A model generated the notes under the pieces. That model was not told the DNA's origin, made no database searches, and saw only the letters and a list, made by a program, of their open reading frames with translations. Of a stretch of 64,000 nt of DNA, positions 1-12,000 are shown one piece after another; position 1 is the stretch's first letter, and the number at the start of each line of letters is the position of its first letter. This DNA comes from Apodemus sylvaticus (lineage: Eukaryota; Chordata; Mammalia; Rodentia; Muridae). Position numbers and translations under genes: made by a program. Location: contig NC_067495.1 of the NCBI RefSeq assembly GCF_947179515.1, positions 141,001,702 through 141,065,701 of the forward strand. Reading direction: 5' to 3'.

Positions 1-979
1 TGATAATATATGACTAAAATGACAATAGAAAAAATAATGAAAATGAACACATACCATGCAGATAAATGCAGGCGGGGAGTGCTTACTGCATTCATCTATT
101 TTAAGGAACATTAAGTGGAACATGAATAAATACACTCAGAGATTTACACAATGTAAAATTTGAGAACAAGAAAGCAAGGCTATTAGTACTGGTCAGATTT
201 ACATTCCTACTTCCATTATATGTCATCTGAAATTGGGTACTTGACATAAGCTGTATAATGATCTTTTCTCAATCTGTAAATGTGATGAGTTTTTATATGT
301 CTCTCTCACAGGATTTTAAAAATGAATACGAAAGAAAGTAATTGAATAAAAAACTCAGATGTGGATACTTGTTGGGTCATTTGCTTAGTGTGGACAGTTT
401 CATGTGGAGCACTGCAAAGAATAAAGATAAAATGAGACAGTATTATAACGGAGAGAAAATAGTATATTCAGAATAAAAGGAAATATAAAGTAAGCTTTTT
501 GAACAAAGTAGGGTATTTGAATCTGAACTGTTACAACTTCATACATTTACTTGTTCATTCAAACAAAGAATAAGAAGACTTTGCAAGGAAAATTGTTGAC
601 ATTGTGTCAATTCATGTAGAGAGTAATAAAGACAACAGTTATAGTTGTCAAGAAGAAAGCAAAGTTAAGGACCCAGTGTCTGTGTTAACTCCTTAGGTAT
701 GTTTTCAAAATATGCCTCTAAGGTGATAACATTTGGACAGAGTGGTACATAAAATCACATGTACTAATTAACAGTATATTTGTTGAAAGATCTTCTTTGG
801 CAGGAATCTAAGTGGTTACACTTGAGCTCTTCTGTGAAGAGGAGGTACTTTTGCATGTTTCTAGAATAAGACTAGTTAGGAAAATATGTAGCTGAGAAGT
901 TGTAGTATAAAAGGTCAAATAAATGGACAAACACACCACAGACAAATACAAACAAAAATACTTGTTTTAACTATTACCA

Positions 980-1014
980 TACACACACACACACACACTC
1001 ACACACACACACAC
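980..1014. repeat. (CA)n microsatellite
   Basis: About 17 CA units with one interruption (CT). Simple dinucleotide repeat, common in rodent DNA. Confidence 0.95.
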
Positions 1015-1227
1015 AAAGTAAAAGAGGGACTAGTTTGGAGGAAAAGGGGCTAGTAGAAGTGGGAGAGGGATAAGTGTTAGTAATAAGGGGTGAATATGAT
1101 CACAAAACATAAATACATGATATATAAAATTTACAAAAATTAATCACACAACTAATATTGTTAAAATAGGGAAACATAGTTCTCAATTTAATACTGAGTA
1201 TTAAATAAGAAATATTATGTGGAACAA

Positions 1228-1228
<1 letters not shown>

Positions 1229-1279
<51 letters not shown>
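1229..1279. repeat. (TA)n microsatellite
   Basis: About 25 uninterrupted TA units. The isoleucine/tyrosine-rich minus-strand frame across it is simply translated repeat. Confidence 0.95.
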
Positions 1280-1282
<3 letters not shown>

Positions 1283-1875
1283 AAGATGGAAATTAGCTGG
1301 GTAAACATAATGGCAAAAACTACCTTTCTGGAGCAGAAACAATGTAATAGTTATGTTTCTTTTTCTTAGAGAAAAAAAGCTTCTGTGAGAAGAGATAGAC
1401 TAGTCTATTCAATAAACATAAGAGAGACCAATGTGTCTGATTCTATGTGGAAGAAAAATGGAAATCAGAGAATGTAGACAGAGAAAATAGATGTCAAAAC
1501 TGAAATGGTCCAGATGTCTGTCTTAAGGAATTTGATTATTACTTTGAGATGGGGAATCAGAGGAGAATTTTGAATAGAAGAATGACATTGTCTTTTGCGT
1601 ATTTTTAGGGCATCACCTGGCTGATGTGCCGAGAATAGACATTGAATGTAATTAAGTATAGATGTGACTCTAGAGTAAATGTTGTAATAATCCAAGAAAA
1701 TTGATGTTGTCTTGGTTTAGAAAAGTAGAGGAGTAGTCATATTATTTATCTATTTTGAAGCCAGAAAAAAAGTTAGCTCCTTGACAAAAGGTGAATTACT
1801 AATAAAAATGAAGATGATTACAAAATGTCTGGCCTTAATTACTGAAAGGATGAAGATTTAACCATAATATACAGG

Positions 1876-1965
1876 CAAGGGCTTGGGGGATGGCTCAGTG
1901 TGTAAAAGCAATTACTATAAAGTTTGACATCCATATATGTTTCTAGAAAGTAATATACCACATTT
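1876..1965 (+). repeat. Degraded tRNA-derived SINE fragment (B2/B3-like)
   Basis: The stretch contains a gggcttgggggatggctcag motif followed by gtgtaaaagcaatt, resembling the tRNA-derived head of B2/B3 SINEs (A-box region). The rest is too diverged to align by eye. Confidence 0.4.
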
Positions 1966-2327
1966 CTCTTATTTGTGGATACAAGCTTCCAGTTTTGGAT
2001 CTGGGTATGTAACTTTAAGCAATGGTAGATGTTAATAATAATGAAATGGGCCATATATGAAGTAAAGGAACTTGAAAGAGGGTGATTAGGATACAAATGC
2101 TTAGAAGGCAAGTGATGAAAATGGGGGTGGATATTTAACTAGTGAGGGTAGAGAAAGGGTAACACAGGAAGATTCCAGATCATGCCACCCATAAATGTAG
2201 ACCTATAGGCAATTAGTTGCTGATAAGAGTGGGAAATTTTGTTTTCTCCTGGAACAATATCTTGCACAGGTTGTCCAAGATAAAATGATTTAATTGCTAA
2301 ATGTACTCAATAGGTTGTATTCGTATG

Positions 2328-2330
<3 letters not shown>

Positions 2331-2376
<46 letters not shown>
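2331..2376. repeat. (GT)n microsatellite
   Basis: About 23 uninterrupted GT units. Confidence 0.95.
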
Positions 2377-2380
<4 letters not shown>

Positions 2381-4044
2381 CAATAATAATAAGAACAGTC
2401 ATGAATTTGGGTGGTGACTGAGGGGACCTGGGAAAAATATACATTCAGTCAAAACAGTATTAGTTTTCCACTTTAATATGGTCTCATGTAAAAATCTGTA
2501 TATATGTACTTTAATTTCTCCAAGGGTGCACACTTCTAGAAATAAAGAAAATCAAGCTTTCATATCAGTGACACCAATCTTTCTTTGCAAAACACAATGT
2601 GTAAGGGTCATAGTATCATGTTTTAATAAGTTTTATATGACAATCTGAATAGAAATATCTAAAAAGATTATAAGTAAATATAAACACCAATTAAGAAAAG
2701 AACATAATGAGAACACTTCCTTATAGAAACTGTAAAACTCCATGTGTCATAAAGTGGAAAGAGGACTATTGCAGATGGGCAGGTACATTAGTCAGGATTT
2801 GTAAGCGTCCTGAAAGTCACCGAAGGAAGTTCCCAGACTCAAATAGACTTTTAGCCACTCGTTATCGTAGGGTTGTTGGGATCCCAGTCTAAGATGAGCA
2901 AGGGAAAAGCTATGTCAATGTTGTTTTGTACAGTGGTAGGCTGGCCATTTGCACATAAAACCAGTTTTCAGGTTGCAGCTGTCAACCATTCTCATTCCTC
3001 TTTCATAAAGAGCACCTGCAAGAGCTATTGACAATCATCCAAAGTGGGCTTTTGAGTAACTATTAGAGTCTAATATGTGTATGAGGGCAGAGTGGTTTCC
3101 CCCAAACTTGGGATTCTACATTTTTCAGTTGTAACGATCACTAGTGAAAAAGGTGGATGTGTGTCATTGTACTTTCTGCCCTGCCCATGGGGTGGGGGTA
3201 GGCACCTGCAAGGGCAGTTCAAATGTGCAGGCATATCTGTGGGGAGGGCTAGCTCTGTTCCCTTTTGCTTTCCCAGGGCCCAGATCAAAAACTACCATTT
3301 GCAAGGGAGGAGCATGTGCTGGGATATAGTAAAAAGGCATAGGAATAAGTCTTCTGGAGCTTAGGGATTCTTTGACAGCTCCATCTCTTTGACTTGTAAG
3401 ATCACTGGGGTAGGTGGTAGGAAAGGCCTTAGCCAGATTGGGGTTGGGAGCTCTGTGCCAGATGTTTCTAGACAGTGATGTAAGAAACCTAGTTAGGGTG
3501 CCAGGATTTCCATACATGATACTTTTAACCAAGTAGATAGTAGGAAGGTATAAAGTGCTTCCTTCTGACCTTCACACATTGAAAGATGGCCATTCATTCC
3601 TTCAATACAAACAAACAGACAAAAACAGTCTCCTTGACCACACAGATAAGCCCGAATTTCCTGCCAGGCATTTTAAGTCCTTGAAGTGTGACTGGACTAG
3701 GTTCAGTGAGGGTGGAGCTAGTGGTCTGCCCCGTGGTAGTTCTCAAGAAAATAAGAAGGAACAAATAAATCACAAGAACATAAACATGAAAACAACCCTA
3801 CAAGGGACCAGAAAAGAAGCCAAAATGAAGCTGAGGGCAGCCTATCCTGAAGAAATGGACGCTGCCAATCAAGAACATCCCAACAATATTGTACTGCAAT
3901 TTAAGGTGTTTTTATTTTCTAGTAAAAGAATATCCATTGTTTCTGATCATAGTTTCTTATATTTGTACTGCTACCTACATATACTGTATATTTTATTGCT
4001 GCCTATTTTACTCTATTATTATAAAATAGAGTGTAGGCAAGTGA

Positions 4045-4475
4045 AAGTTCAATTTTTTATTGAATATATTCTTCATTTACTTTTCAAATGTTATACCCTT
4101 TCTCTGTTTCTCCCCTCTCCGAAGACCCCCAAACCATCCTCCCACTCCCTGCCTCCAAGAATATGCCCCCTCCACCCAATCCACTCCCACCTTCGCCCCT
4201 CCTAGATTTCCCCACACTGGGGCATCTATTGAGCCCTCACAGGACCAAGGACCTCTCCTCCCACTGATGCCTGACAAGGCATTGCGCTGGAACCATGTGT
4301 ACCCCTTGTTGATGGCTAAGTCCCTGGGAGCCCTGGGGTATCTTGGTGATGGACATCATTGTTCTTCCATGGAGCTGCAAACCCTTTCAGCAACTCTAGT
4401 CCACCCTCCAACTCCTCCATTGGGAACCCCACACTCAGTCCAATGTCTGGCTACTATTCTTGCAAATCCAATTAA
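4045..4475 (-). mobile_element. Old L1 (Lx-type) 3' UTR fragment, minus strand
   Basis: Read on the minus strand this is the 3' UTR and 3' end of an old rodent L1. The left edge has the reverse complement of the acatttgaaatgtaaat-type terminal motif. The pyrimidine-rich section that follows (purine-rich in the element) precedes a segment of the kind seen in Lx 3' UTRs. No ORF2 sequence is attached, so the copy is strongly 5' truncated. The frames across it are not real genes. Confidence 0.75.
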
Positions 4476-4589
4476 GTATAGGCACCTGATAGGATGAAAG
4501 AAAGATATACAGATATGCTGATTTAATTGTGACTAGATTGACTATATGCTAAATATTGTATTTTTGTCTTCCTTATTTTTGTCTTTGTG

Positions 4590-4645
4590 AATTTTTTAGA
4601 AGACATGGTTTCTCTGTGTAGTCTTGACTCACCTGGAACATATAT
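4590..4645 (-). repeat. B1 SINE fragment, minus strand
   Basis: A short match to the 3' part of B1 (7SL-derived): gacatggtttctctgtgtag followed by a diverged ctggaac motif, in reverse orientation. It is cut off by the simple repeat to its right. Confidence 0.6.
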
Positions 4646-4830
4646 AGATAGAGACAGAGATAGAGATAGAGGTAGAGACAGAGAGATAGAAGGATATAGA
4701 TATAGATCTATAGATATAGATATAGCTGATATATAGATAGATATAGAGATAGAGACATAGATATAGATATTGATATGTGTGTATGTGTGTGGTATGTTTC
4801 TCTGTGTGTGTATGTGTGTGTGTGTTTAGA
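4646..4830. repeat. Degenerate (GATA)n / (TG)n simple repeat
   Basis: Imperfect GATA/TAGA and GAGATA units run to about 4770 and pass into TG-rich repeats to about 4830. The neighbouring stretch 4831-5920 is AT-rich and shows no gene or clear repeat. Confidence 0.85.
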
Positions 4831-5923
4831 CCATAAAAAGTAGAGTGAAGTTACCTAAATAAGAAGATAAAGAACTTTATTTTATGAACTATAAAACTTC
4901 AGCTTGGTTATTTAAGGAACACCTAGGAAATTTGTATATACTACATTACTTATCATATGGAGAATACCATGAGATATGGCAGATATCAGACAATTCTCAA
5001 CATAGAAATTCATGGATCAAGACCTGTTGACCAACCTTGTTTACTACCTTGACTACTGACTCTATAATTTTAATAACTGAGATGACTGCTTAAACAAGCA
5101 TTACCATGCAGCTGTGAAACACTGAAGAAATTGTAGACAGGCTATTAAGCTATGATTTATGAAGTCAGCCTTTCTTCATCCAAGTGATTAGAATTTAATA
5201 AGTTGGCCTACTTAGCTTTGAATTGTACACAGAAGAAAAAAATGCTGTATGGGAAATATGCTTATAAGAAGATTCATATTGTATAACCTAATAAGCTATT
5301 TATTCAATTATCAAACAATTCTTCAAAGTGCCCTTGAGGAGAATATTAAATAGAAAATATATACCTTGCCCTCAGCAGGAGTATTCAGTCTAATACAAAA
5401 GGTAGATTTATACACAGATACTTATATCACAAGGCATCCTGGAAACACAAATACAATATTGTGAAGGACAGTTACAGACTATTGGCAGCTAAGGAGATAA
5501 AAGAAGTCTTCCCAGAAAAGGGAAGACTAATATTTTATTACCCTCTTGTGGTGTGTCCTTTTAAGAATAAAACAGAAGTGTGTTGCATACAAATGAAATT
5601 GAAGCATATTCATTTTTATTCAGATGTGTAAAGGAGAAAATAAGTAAATAAGACTACATTTCAGAAATATATATTTAATTAAACACAGATATATAAAAAG
5701 AGTGTATATGGCAATATATGCTTAAGAGCTTTAATTAGACTTAAGATACCAAGTGCATCACAAGTATAAGAATTAGAGGGAAGAGGTACTTGAGACAGAG
5801 CAAGTAAATAATATATATTTTTAAAATTCAAGGTCTACAGTATTATAGGATAGATCCAAGTTGATATTTAGAGGTCCAATGGTAAGAAGAGCAAACACTT
5901 TTGTGTTTTTTTCCTGGTCTTCG

Positions 5924-6110
5924 CTTTTTTTTTTTTTAATGTTTTTATTTTCTATATTCTTTGTTTACATTCCAAATGATTTCCCCTTTTCCAGATCCCC
6001 CCTCCCTTTAATTAGCCCAGAAGCTCCGAATACCAAAGGCACAAATCTCATAACAAATGACTTCCATGAAGAAGTATGGAGAGGGTCCTGATCCCGGAAA
6101 GGATTGTTCA
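5924..6110 (-). mobile_element. Short L1 3' end fragment, minus strand
   Basis: It begins with a T-run (A tail of a minus-strand element) followed by the reverse complement of the L1 terminal motif (tttacattccaaatgatttc). It then has a pyrimidine-rich tract and a segment resembling the sequence just 3' of ORF2 in old L1s (cttccatgaagaagtatgg). Only about 180 bp survive. Confidence 0.65.
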
Positions 6111-6389
6111 AGCATTGAAGAGGAATATAAGGACAGAGAAAAAGGAGGGAGGTGATTGCAGAATGGGTGGAGAGAAGAAGGTTTATGGCACTTCTGTGTT
6201 TTATACAGTTTTTCCCTTCTCTTCTATAATACTGCCTTATGCACACTAGGTATCGAGAAAGTACTAGTAAGGGGTAAATAAAGACAAGAATATTAATAAG
6301 TAAATAAACAGATAGATAGATAAGTGTAAACAAATAAAAAATGAAGAGTTTTTTGAATACCTAACACAACAGAGATTTCATTAATAAAT

Positions 6390-6538
6390 GCCAGAGGGCT
6401 GGAGAAATGGCTCTGTGGTTAGGAGCCCTGAGTGCTAATCCAGAAGATGGGGATTTATTTTCCAGCATACACATAGTAGCTCACAAACATCTGTAACTCC
6501 AGATTCACAGGATGCAATATGTGTTCCTGGCCTCTGAA

Positions 6539-6595
<57 letters not shown>

Positions 6596-6645
6596 AGCAC
6601 AGCATCAATAAACATAAAGTAAAATAAAAATGGAGAAAGAAATAA
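6390..6645 (+). repeat. B2/B3 SINE with internal (TA)n expansion
   Basis: The element begins agggctggagaaatggctct, the tRNA-derived head of the B2/B3 family. It continues through a diverged middle (cagcatacacatagtagctc) and ends in an A-rich tail with AATAAA-like motifs. A (TA)n tract at about 6541-6592 lies inside the SINE, splitting the body from the tail region. B2-type SINEs are copied by L1 machinery (family knowledge). Confidence 0.75.
6541..6592. repeat. (TA)n microsatellite within a SINE
   Basis: About 26 TA units within the B2/B3 element. Confidence 0.95.
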
Positions 6646-6790
6646 AAGCAAAGTTTTAAAAAAATTGACAATGCAACCAAGGACAAAAAAAGTGTAGAAG
6701 TAGCCTTCAATGGCAATTGAAACAAAGCATAGTGCCTTAAATGCTCAAGGAGGAAGAGCTCAAAACATTTTAAATTCACGCTTTAAAAAA

Positions 6791-6836
6791 GTATTGAGTG
6801 TTTTGTCATTGCTTCTTTTCTTTTCCACAAAGGACA
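6791..6836. repeat. 5' target-site duplication of L1-A (46 bp)
   Basis: This 46-bp segment recurs at 13174-13219, immediately after the L1 A-rich tail. I count one mismatch (g here, t there, at position 21). It begins gtattgagtg and ends aggaca. L1 TSDs are usually under about 20 bp, so this one is unusually long. Confidence 0.93.
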
Positions 6837-7749
6837 GATGGCTCGGTGGGCCATCTGTGTGCTGACCCAGCCAGGAGCTTGTTTGCCAGGGCCGGCGCGC
6901 ACCTCCGCCATTTTGCCTACAGGAAGCCAGAGAGACTGGCAGACAAAACCAAACCAGCTAACAGGCATAGCCCAAGGCGGACATAGCAGGGGTCTCAGAC
7001 GGTCAGTCCCTGGACTGCCCCCAGGCCCTGGGCAGCTCGGTGGGCCATCTGTGTGCCGACCCGGCCAGGAGGTGGTTTATCCGGGCCAGTTTGCGCACCA
7101 CCGCCATTTTGCCTACTGGAAGCCAGAGAGACCTAGCAGGCAAAACCAAACCAGCTAACAGGCATAGCCCGAGGCGGACATAGCAGGGGTCTGAGACGGT
7201 CAGGCCCTGGACTGCCCCCAGGGCCTGGGCTGCTCGTTGGGCCATCTGTGTGCTGACCCAGCCAGGAGGTTGTTAGCCCATCAGACTCTCCCAGCACTCG
7301 CAGGGAACTCGCGCACACCACCATCCTAGCCACCTGACACACCTAATTAACACCCACAGCTGAGGGGAACTTTGCACAGACATTGGCCTGCCAGGCTTTT
7401 GCCTAGACTCAGGGCCTGAACAACTAGGATAGCCTTGTGTGCACCAACCCGGTTGGGAGTTCTGCTGCCCAGATCAACCTGGGCGGCAGCACCACATCTC
7501 CAAGTCCTGCAAGTGGCTAGCTGGGTTTCCGGGCGGCCAGCTGGGAGAAGTCAGTGTGCTCCAGTGAATCCAGCGGGCCCCAGCAGGAGCCTTCGGGTGC
7601 CTGCTTTGGGATCTGAACAGCCTGGGCAGCAGCACCCTGTCTACAAGCAGTGCAGGAGGTAAGCTGTGCACCAGAGGCCAACTGGGAAGGGGCAGCTTGC
7701 ACTGGTGAGTCCAGCACTGACAAGACAAACTAACACCAGTGAGAACTAG
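6837..7749 (+). promoter_or_regulatory. L1-A 5' UTR with tandem promoter monomers
   Basis: The motif gctcggtgggccatctgtgt recurs at about 6841, 7035 and 7232 (last copy slightly changed), a period of about 194-197 bp. There are therefore two full monomers and a partial third. Each carries a cgccattttgcct box and a gctaacaggcatagcc block. A unique GC-rich linker follows up to ORF1. In murine L1s such monomers carry the sense promoter (family knowledge). GC and CpG content are far above the flanks. Confidence 0.85.
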
Positions 7750-9016
7750 ATGGCAAAAGGCAAACGCAGGAACGTCACTAACAGAAATCAAGGCAATATG
7801 GCAACATCTGAACCCAATTCTCCTCTACAGGCATGTCCTGGATACCCCATCACACCAGTAAAACAAGATTTGGATTTAAAATCACTGGTCATGATGCTGG
7901 TACAGGAACACATGAAGGACATACTTAAAGAAATTCAGGAGAAAATGGATCAAAAGTTAGAAGCCCTTGCAAGGGAAACACAAAAATCATTGAAAGAAAT
8001 CCAGGAGAATACAAAAGCCAACAAGGAGGAAATGCAAAAAACACTTAAAGAAATACATAACTTTGGTCAACAGGCTGAGGTCATGAAAGACGAAACACAA
8101 AAATCTCTTAAAGAAATACAGGAGAACTTTGGTCAACAGGCTGAGCTAATGAAAGAGGAAACACAAAAATCTCTTAAAGAACTACAGGAAAACACAAACA
8201 TGCAAGTGAAGGAGCTAAGGAAAACCATCCAGGATCTAAAATCAGAAGTATAAACAACTAAGAAAACTCAAAGGGAGACAACTTTGGAGATAGAAAGCCT
8301 TGGGAAGAAATCAGGGGACAAAGATGCAAATATCAAAAACAGAATACAAGAGATAGAAGAAAGAATCTCAGATGCTGAAGATTCCATAGAAACCATGGAC
8401 TCAACAGTTAAAGAAAATGCAAAATGTAAAAAGCTTATAACCCAAAATATCCAGGAAATCCAGGACACAATGAGAAGACCAAACCTAAGGATTATAGGCA
8501 TAGATGAGAGTGAAGATTTACAACTTAAAGGGCCAGCAAATATCTTCAATAAAATTATGGAAGAAAACTTCCCTAACCTAAAGAGAGAGATGCCCATGAA
8601 TATACAAGAAGCCTACAGAACTCCAAACAGACTGGACCAGCAGAAATACTTCCCGTCTCATAATAATCAAAACACCAAATGTTCTAAACAAAGAAAGAAT
8701 ACTACAGGCAGTAAGAGAAAAAGGCCAAGTAACATATAAAGGAAGACCTATCAGAATCACAGCAGACTTTTCACCTGAGACTATGAAGGCTAGAAGGTCC
8801 TGGGCAGATCTCATGCAGACTCTAAGAGAACACAAATGCCAACCAAAACTACTATATCCAGCAAAACTCTCAATCAGCATAGATGGAGAAACTAAGATAT
8901 TCCATGACAAAACCAAGTTTACCCAATATCTATCCACAAACCCGGCCCTAAAAAGGATAATAGGAGGACAACCCCAATACAAGGAGGGAAACTTCACCCT
9001 GGAAAAAGCAAGATAG
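7750..9016 (+). pseudogene. L1-A ORF1, RNA-binding protein, broken
   Basis: ORF1p is the RNA-binding, trimeric chaperone of the L1 particle. The ATG at 7750 starts MAKGKRR. A coiled-coil region with 22-residue repeats follows at residues ~60-165, then the RRM domain (motif RPNLRIIGID) and the C-terminal domain (PIRITPDFSPETMKARRSW). A GAA to TAA change at 8251-8253 gives a stop. A 2-nt loss near 8640, relative to L1-D, shifts the frame for the last third. Same-frame coding resumes after the stop, which supports single point damage. Confidence 0.93.
8050..8190 (+). repeat. 66-bp tandem repeat in ORF1 coiled coil
   Basis: Two adjacent in-frame units of 22 codons read GQQAEVMKDETQKSLKEIQ and GQQAELMKEETQKSLKELQ. 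They lie in the ORF1 coiled coil. This matches the known length-polymorphic region of murine L1 ORF1. L1-D has a shortened version at the same place. Confidence 0.85.
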
Positions 9017-9075
9017 TAACCTTTCATCAAACCCAAAAGAAGTTAAGCATTCAAATTTAAAAAATAACGTCAAAA

Positions 9076-12000
9076 ATGATAGGAAGTAACAATCACTATT
9101 CCTTAATATCTCTTAACATCAATGGACTTAATGCCCCAATAAAAAGACACAGACTAACTGAATGGATACGTAAACAGGACCCTACATTTTGTTGCTTACA
9201 GGAAACACACCTCAGGGTCAAAGACAAACACTACCTTAGAGTAAAATGCTGGAAGACAATTTTACAAGCAAATGGTCTCAGGAAACAGGCTGGAGTAGCT
9301 ATTTTAATATCAGATAAAATTGACTTTCAACCCAAAGTCATCAAAAGAGACCCGAGGGACACTTCTTGCTGGTCAAAGGAAAAATACAAAAAGAAGAACT
9401 GTCAATCCTGAACATCTATGCCACATATGCAAGGGGACCCTCTTTCGTAAAAGAAACTTTATTAAAACTAAAAGCACACATTGCACCTAACACAATAATT
9501 GTGGGTGACTTTAACACTGCACTTTCCTCAATGGACCGATCAGGAAAACAGAAACTAAACAGGGACACAATGAAACTAATTGAAGCTTTGGACCAATTAG
9601 ATTTAACAGACATATATATAGAACATTCTATCCTAAATCAAAAGAATATACCTTTTTCTCAGAACCTCATGGTACCTTCTCCAAAATCGACCATATAATT
9701 GGTCACAAGACAGACCTCAACAAATATAAGAAGATAGAACTAATCCCATGCCTCCTATCTGATCACTATGGAGTAAAAGTGGTCTTCAATAGCAACAGAA
9801 ACAACAGAAATCCCACATACACGTGGAAACTGAACAATAGTCTACTCAATGATACCTTGGTCAAGGAAGAAATAAAGAAAGAAATTAAAGACTTTTTAGA
9901 ACACAATGAAAATGAAAACACAACATACCCAAATCTATGGGACACAATGAAAGCAGTGCTAAGAGGAAAACTCATAGCCCTGAGTGCCTCCAAAAAGAAA
10001 ATGGAGAGAGCATACATTACCAGCTTAATGACACACCTGAAAGCCCTAGAACAAAAAGAAGCTATTTCGCCCAGGAGGAGTAGAAGGCAGGAAATCATCA
10101 AACTCAGGGCCGAAATCAATCAAGTAGAAACAAAGAGAACCATACAAAAAATCAACAAAACCAGGAGCTGGTTCTTTGAGAAAATCCACAAGATAGATAA
10201 ACCCTTAGCCAGACTGACCAAAGGGCACAGAGAAAGAATCCAAATTAACAAACTTAGAAATGAAAAGGGAGATATAACAATGGAAACTGAGGAAATCCAA
10301 AAAATCATCAGATCCTACTACAAGAGCCTGTACTCAACACAACTGGAGAATCTGGAGGAAATGGACAATTTCCTTGACAGATACCAAATACCAAAATTAA
10401 ATCAGGACCAACTAGACCATCTAAACAGTCCCATAATGCCTAAAGAAATAGAAGGAGTCATAGAAAGTCTTCCAACCAAAAAAAGCACAGGACCAGATGG
10501 CTTCAGTGCAGAATTCTACCAGACCTTCAAAGAAGAGTTAACACCAATACTCTTCAAACTATTCCACAAAATAGAAACAGAAGGAACACTACCCAATTCC
10601 TTCTATGAAGCCACAATTACGCTGATACAAAAGCCACAAAAAGAGCCAACAAAGAAAGAGAACTTCAGACCAATTTCCCTTATGAACATCGATGCAAAAA
10701 TACTCAATAAAATTCTTGCCAACCGAATCCAAGAACACATCAAAACGATCATCCACCATGATCAAGTAGGCTTTATCCCGGGAATGCAGGGTTGGTTCAA
10801 TATACGGAAATCCATCAATGCAATCCACTACATAAACAAACTCAAAGAACAAAACCACATGGTCATTTCATTGGATGCTGAAAAAGCATTTGACAAAATT
10901 CAGCATCCCTTCATGCTTAAAGTCTTGGAGAGAACAGGAATTCAAGGCCCATACCTAAACATAGTAAAAGCAATATACAGCAAACCGGTAGCCAGCATCA
11001 AACTAAATGGAGAGAAACTTGAAGCAATCCCACTGAAATCAGGGACCAGACAAGGCTGCCCCCTTTCCCCTTATCTTTTCAATATTGTACTTGAGGTACT
11101 AGCTTGGGTAATTCGACAACATAAGGAGGTCAAAGGGATACAAATTGGAAAGGAAGAAGTCAAACTATCATTATTTGCAGACAACATGATCGTCTACCTA
11201 AGTGACCCAAAGAACTCCACTAGAGAGCTCCTACAGCTGATAAACAACTTCAGCAAAGTGGCAGGTTATAAAATCAACTCAAGCAAATCAGTGGCCTTCC
11301 TATACTCAAAGGATAAGCAGGCTGAGAAAGAAATTAGGGAAATGACCCCCTTCACAATAGCCTCAAACAGTATAAAGTATCTTGGGGTGACTCTTACCAA
11401 ACATGTGAAAGATCTGTATGACAAGATCTTCAAGACTCTGAAGAAGGAAATGGAAGAAGACCTCAAAAAATGGGAAAACCTCCCATGCTCATGGATCGGT
11501 AGAATCAATATAGTTAAAATGGCCATTTTGCCTAAAGCACTATACAGATTCAATTCAATACCCATCAAAATCCCAACTCAATTCTTCACAGAGTTAGAAA
11601 GAGCAATTATCAAATTCATCTGGAACAACAAAAAACCCAGGATAGCTAAAACTATTCTCAGCAACAAAAGAAATTCTGGGGGAATCAGTATCCCTGACCT
11701 CAAGCAATACTACAGAGCAATAGTGTTAAAAACTGCATGGTATTGGTACAGTGACAGACAGGAGGATCAATGGAACAGGACTGAAGATCCAGAAATGAAC
11801 CCACACACCTATGGCCACTTGATCCTCGACAAAGAGGCTGAAAACATCCAATGGAAAAAAGATAGCCTTTTCAACAAATGGTGCTGGTTCAACTGGAGGT
11901 CAGCATGCAGAAGAATGCGAATTGATCCATCTTTGTCTCCTTTTACTAAGCTCAAATCCAAATGGATCAAGGACCTCCACATAAAGCCAGACACTCTGAA

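Larger units (their letters stand above)
1..4040. other. Unique non-coding DNA, no gene seen
   Basis: Apart from the microsatellites and the weak SINE trace listed separately, I see no gene or recognisable repeat here. The sequence is AT-rich, and the open frames are short and show no family motif. The longest (3555-4205, plus) runs into the L1 3' UTR fragment that follows, so it is probably chance. A SINE or LTR too diverged to see by eye could be present at 2960-3560. Confidence 0.5.

Noticed and set aside
2707..2892. 61-codon frame with basic residues as a small gene
   Set aside because: Short, with no context and no recognisable motif; AT-rich flanks produce such frames by chance.
3555..4205. 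216-codon plus-strand frame in the left flank
   Set aside because: Its second half lies in an antisense L1 3' UTR and the first half shows no family motif; probably chance.
7435..7662. GC-rich open frames in the L1-A 5' UTR as a host CpG-island gene
   Set aside because: The same sequence occurs in the L1-D 5' UTR at about 22045-22272, and it is directly upstream of ORF1.
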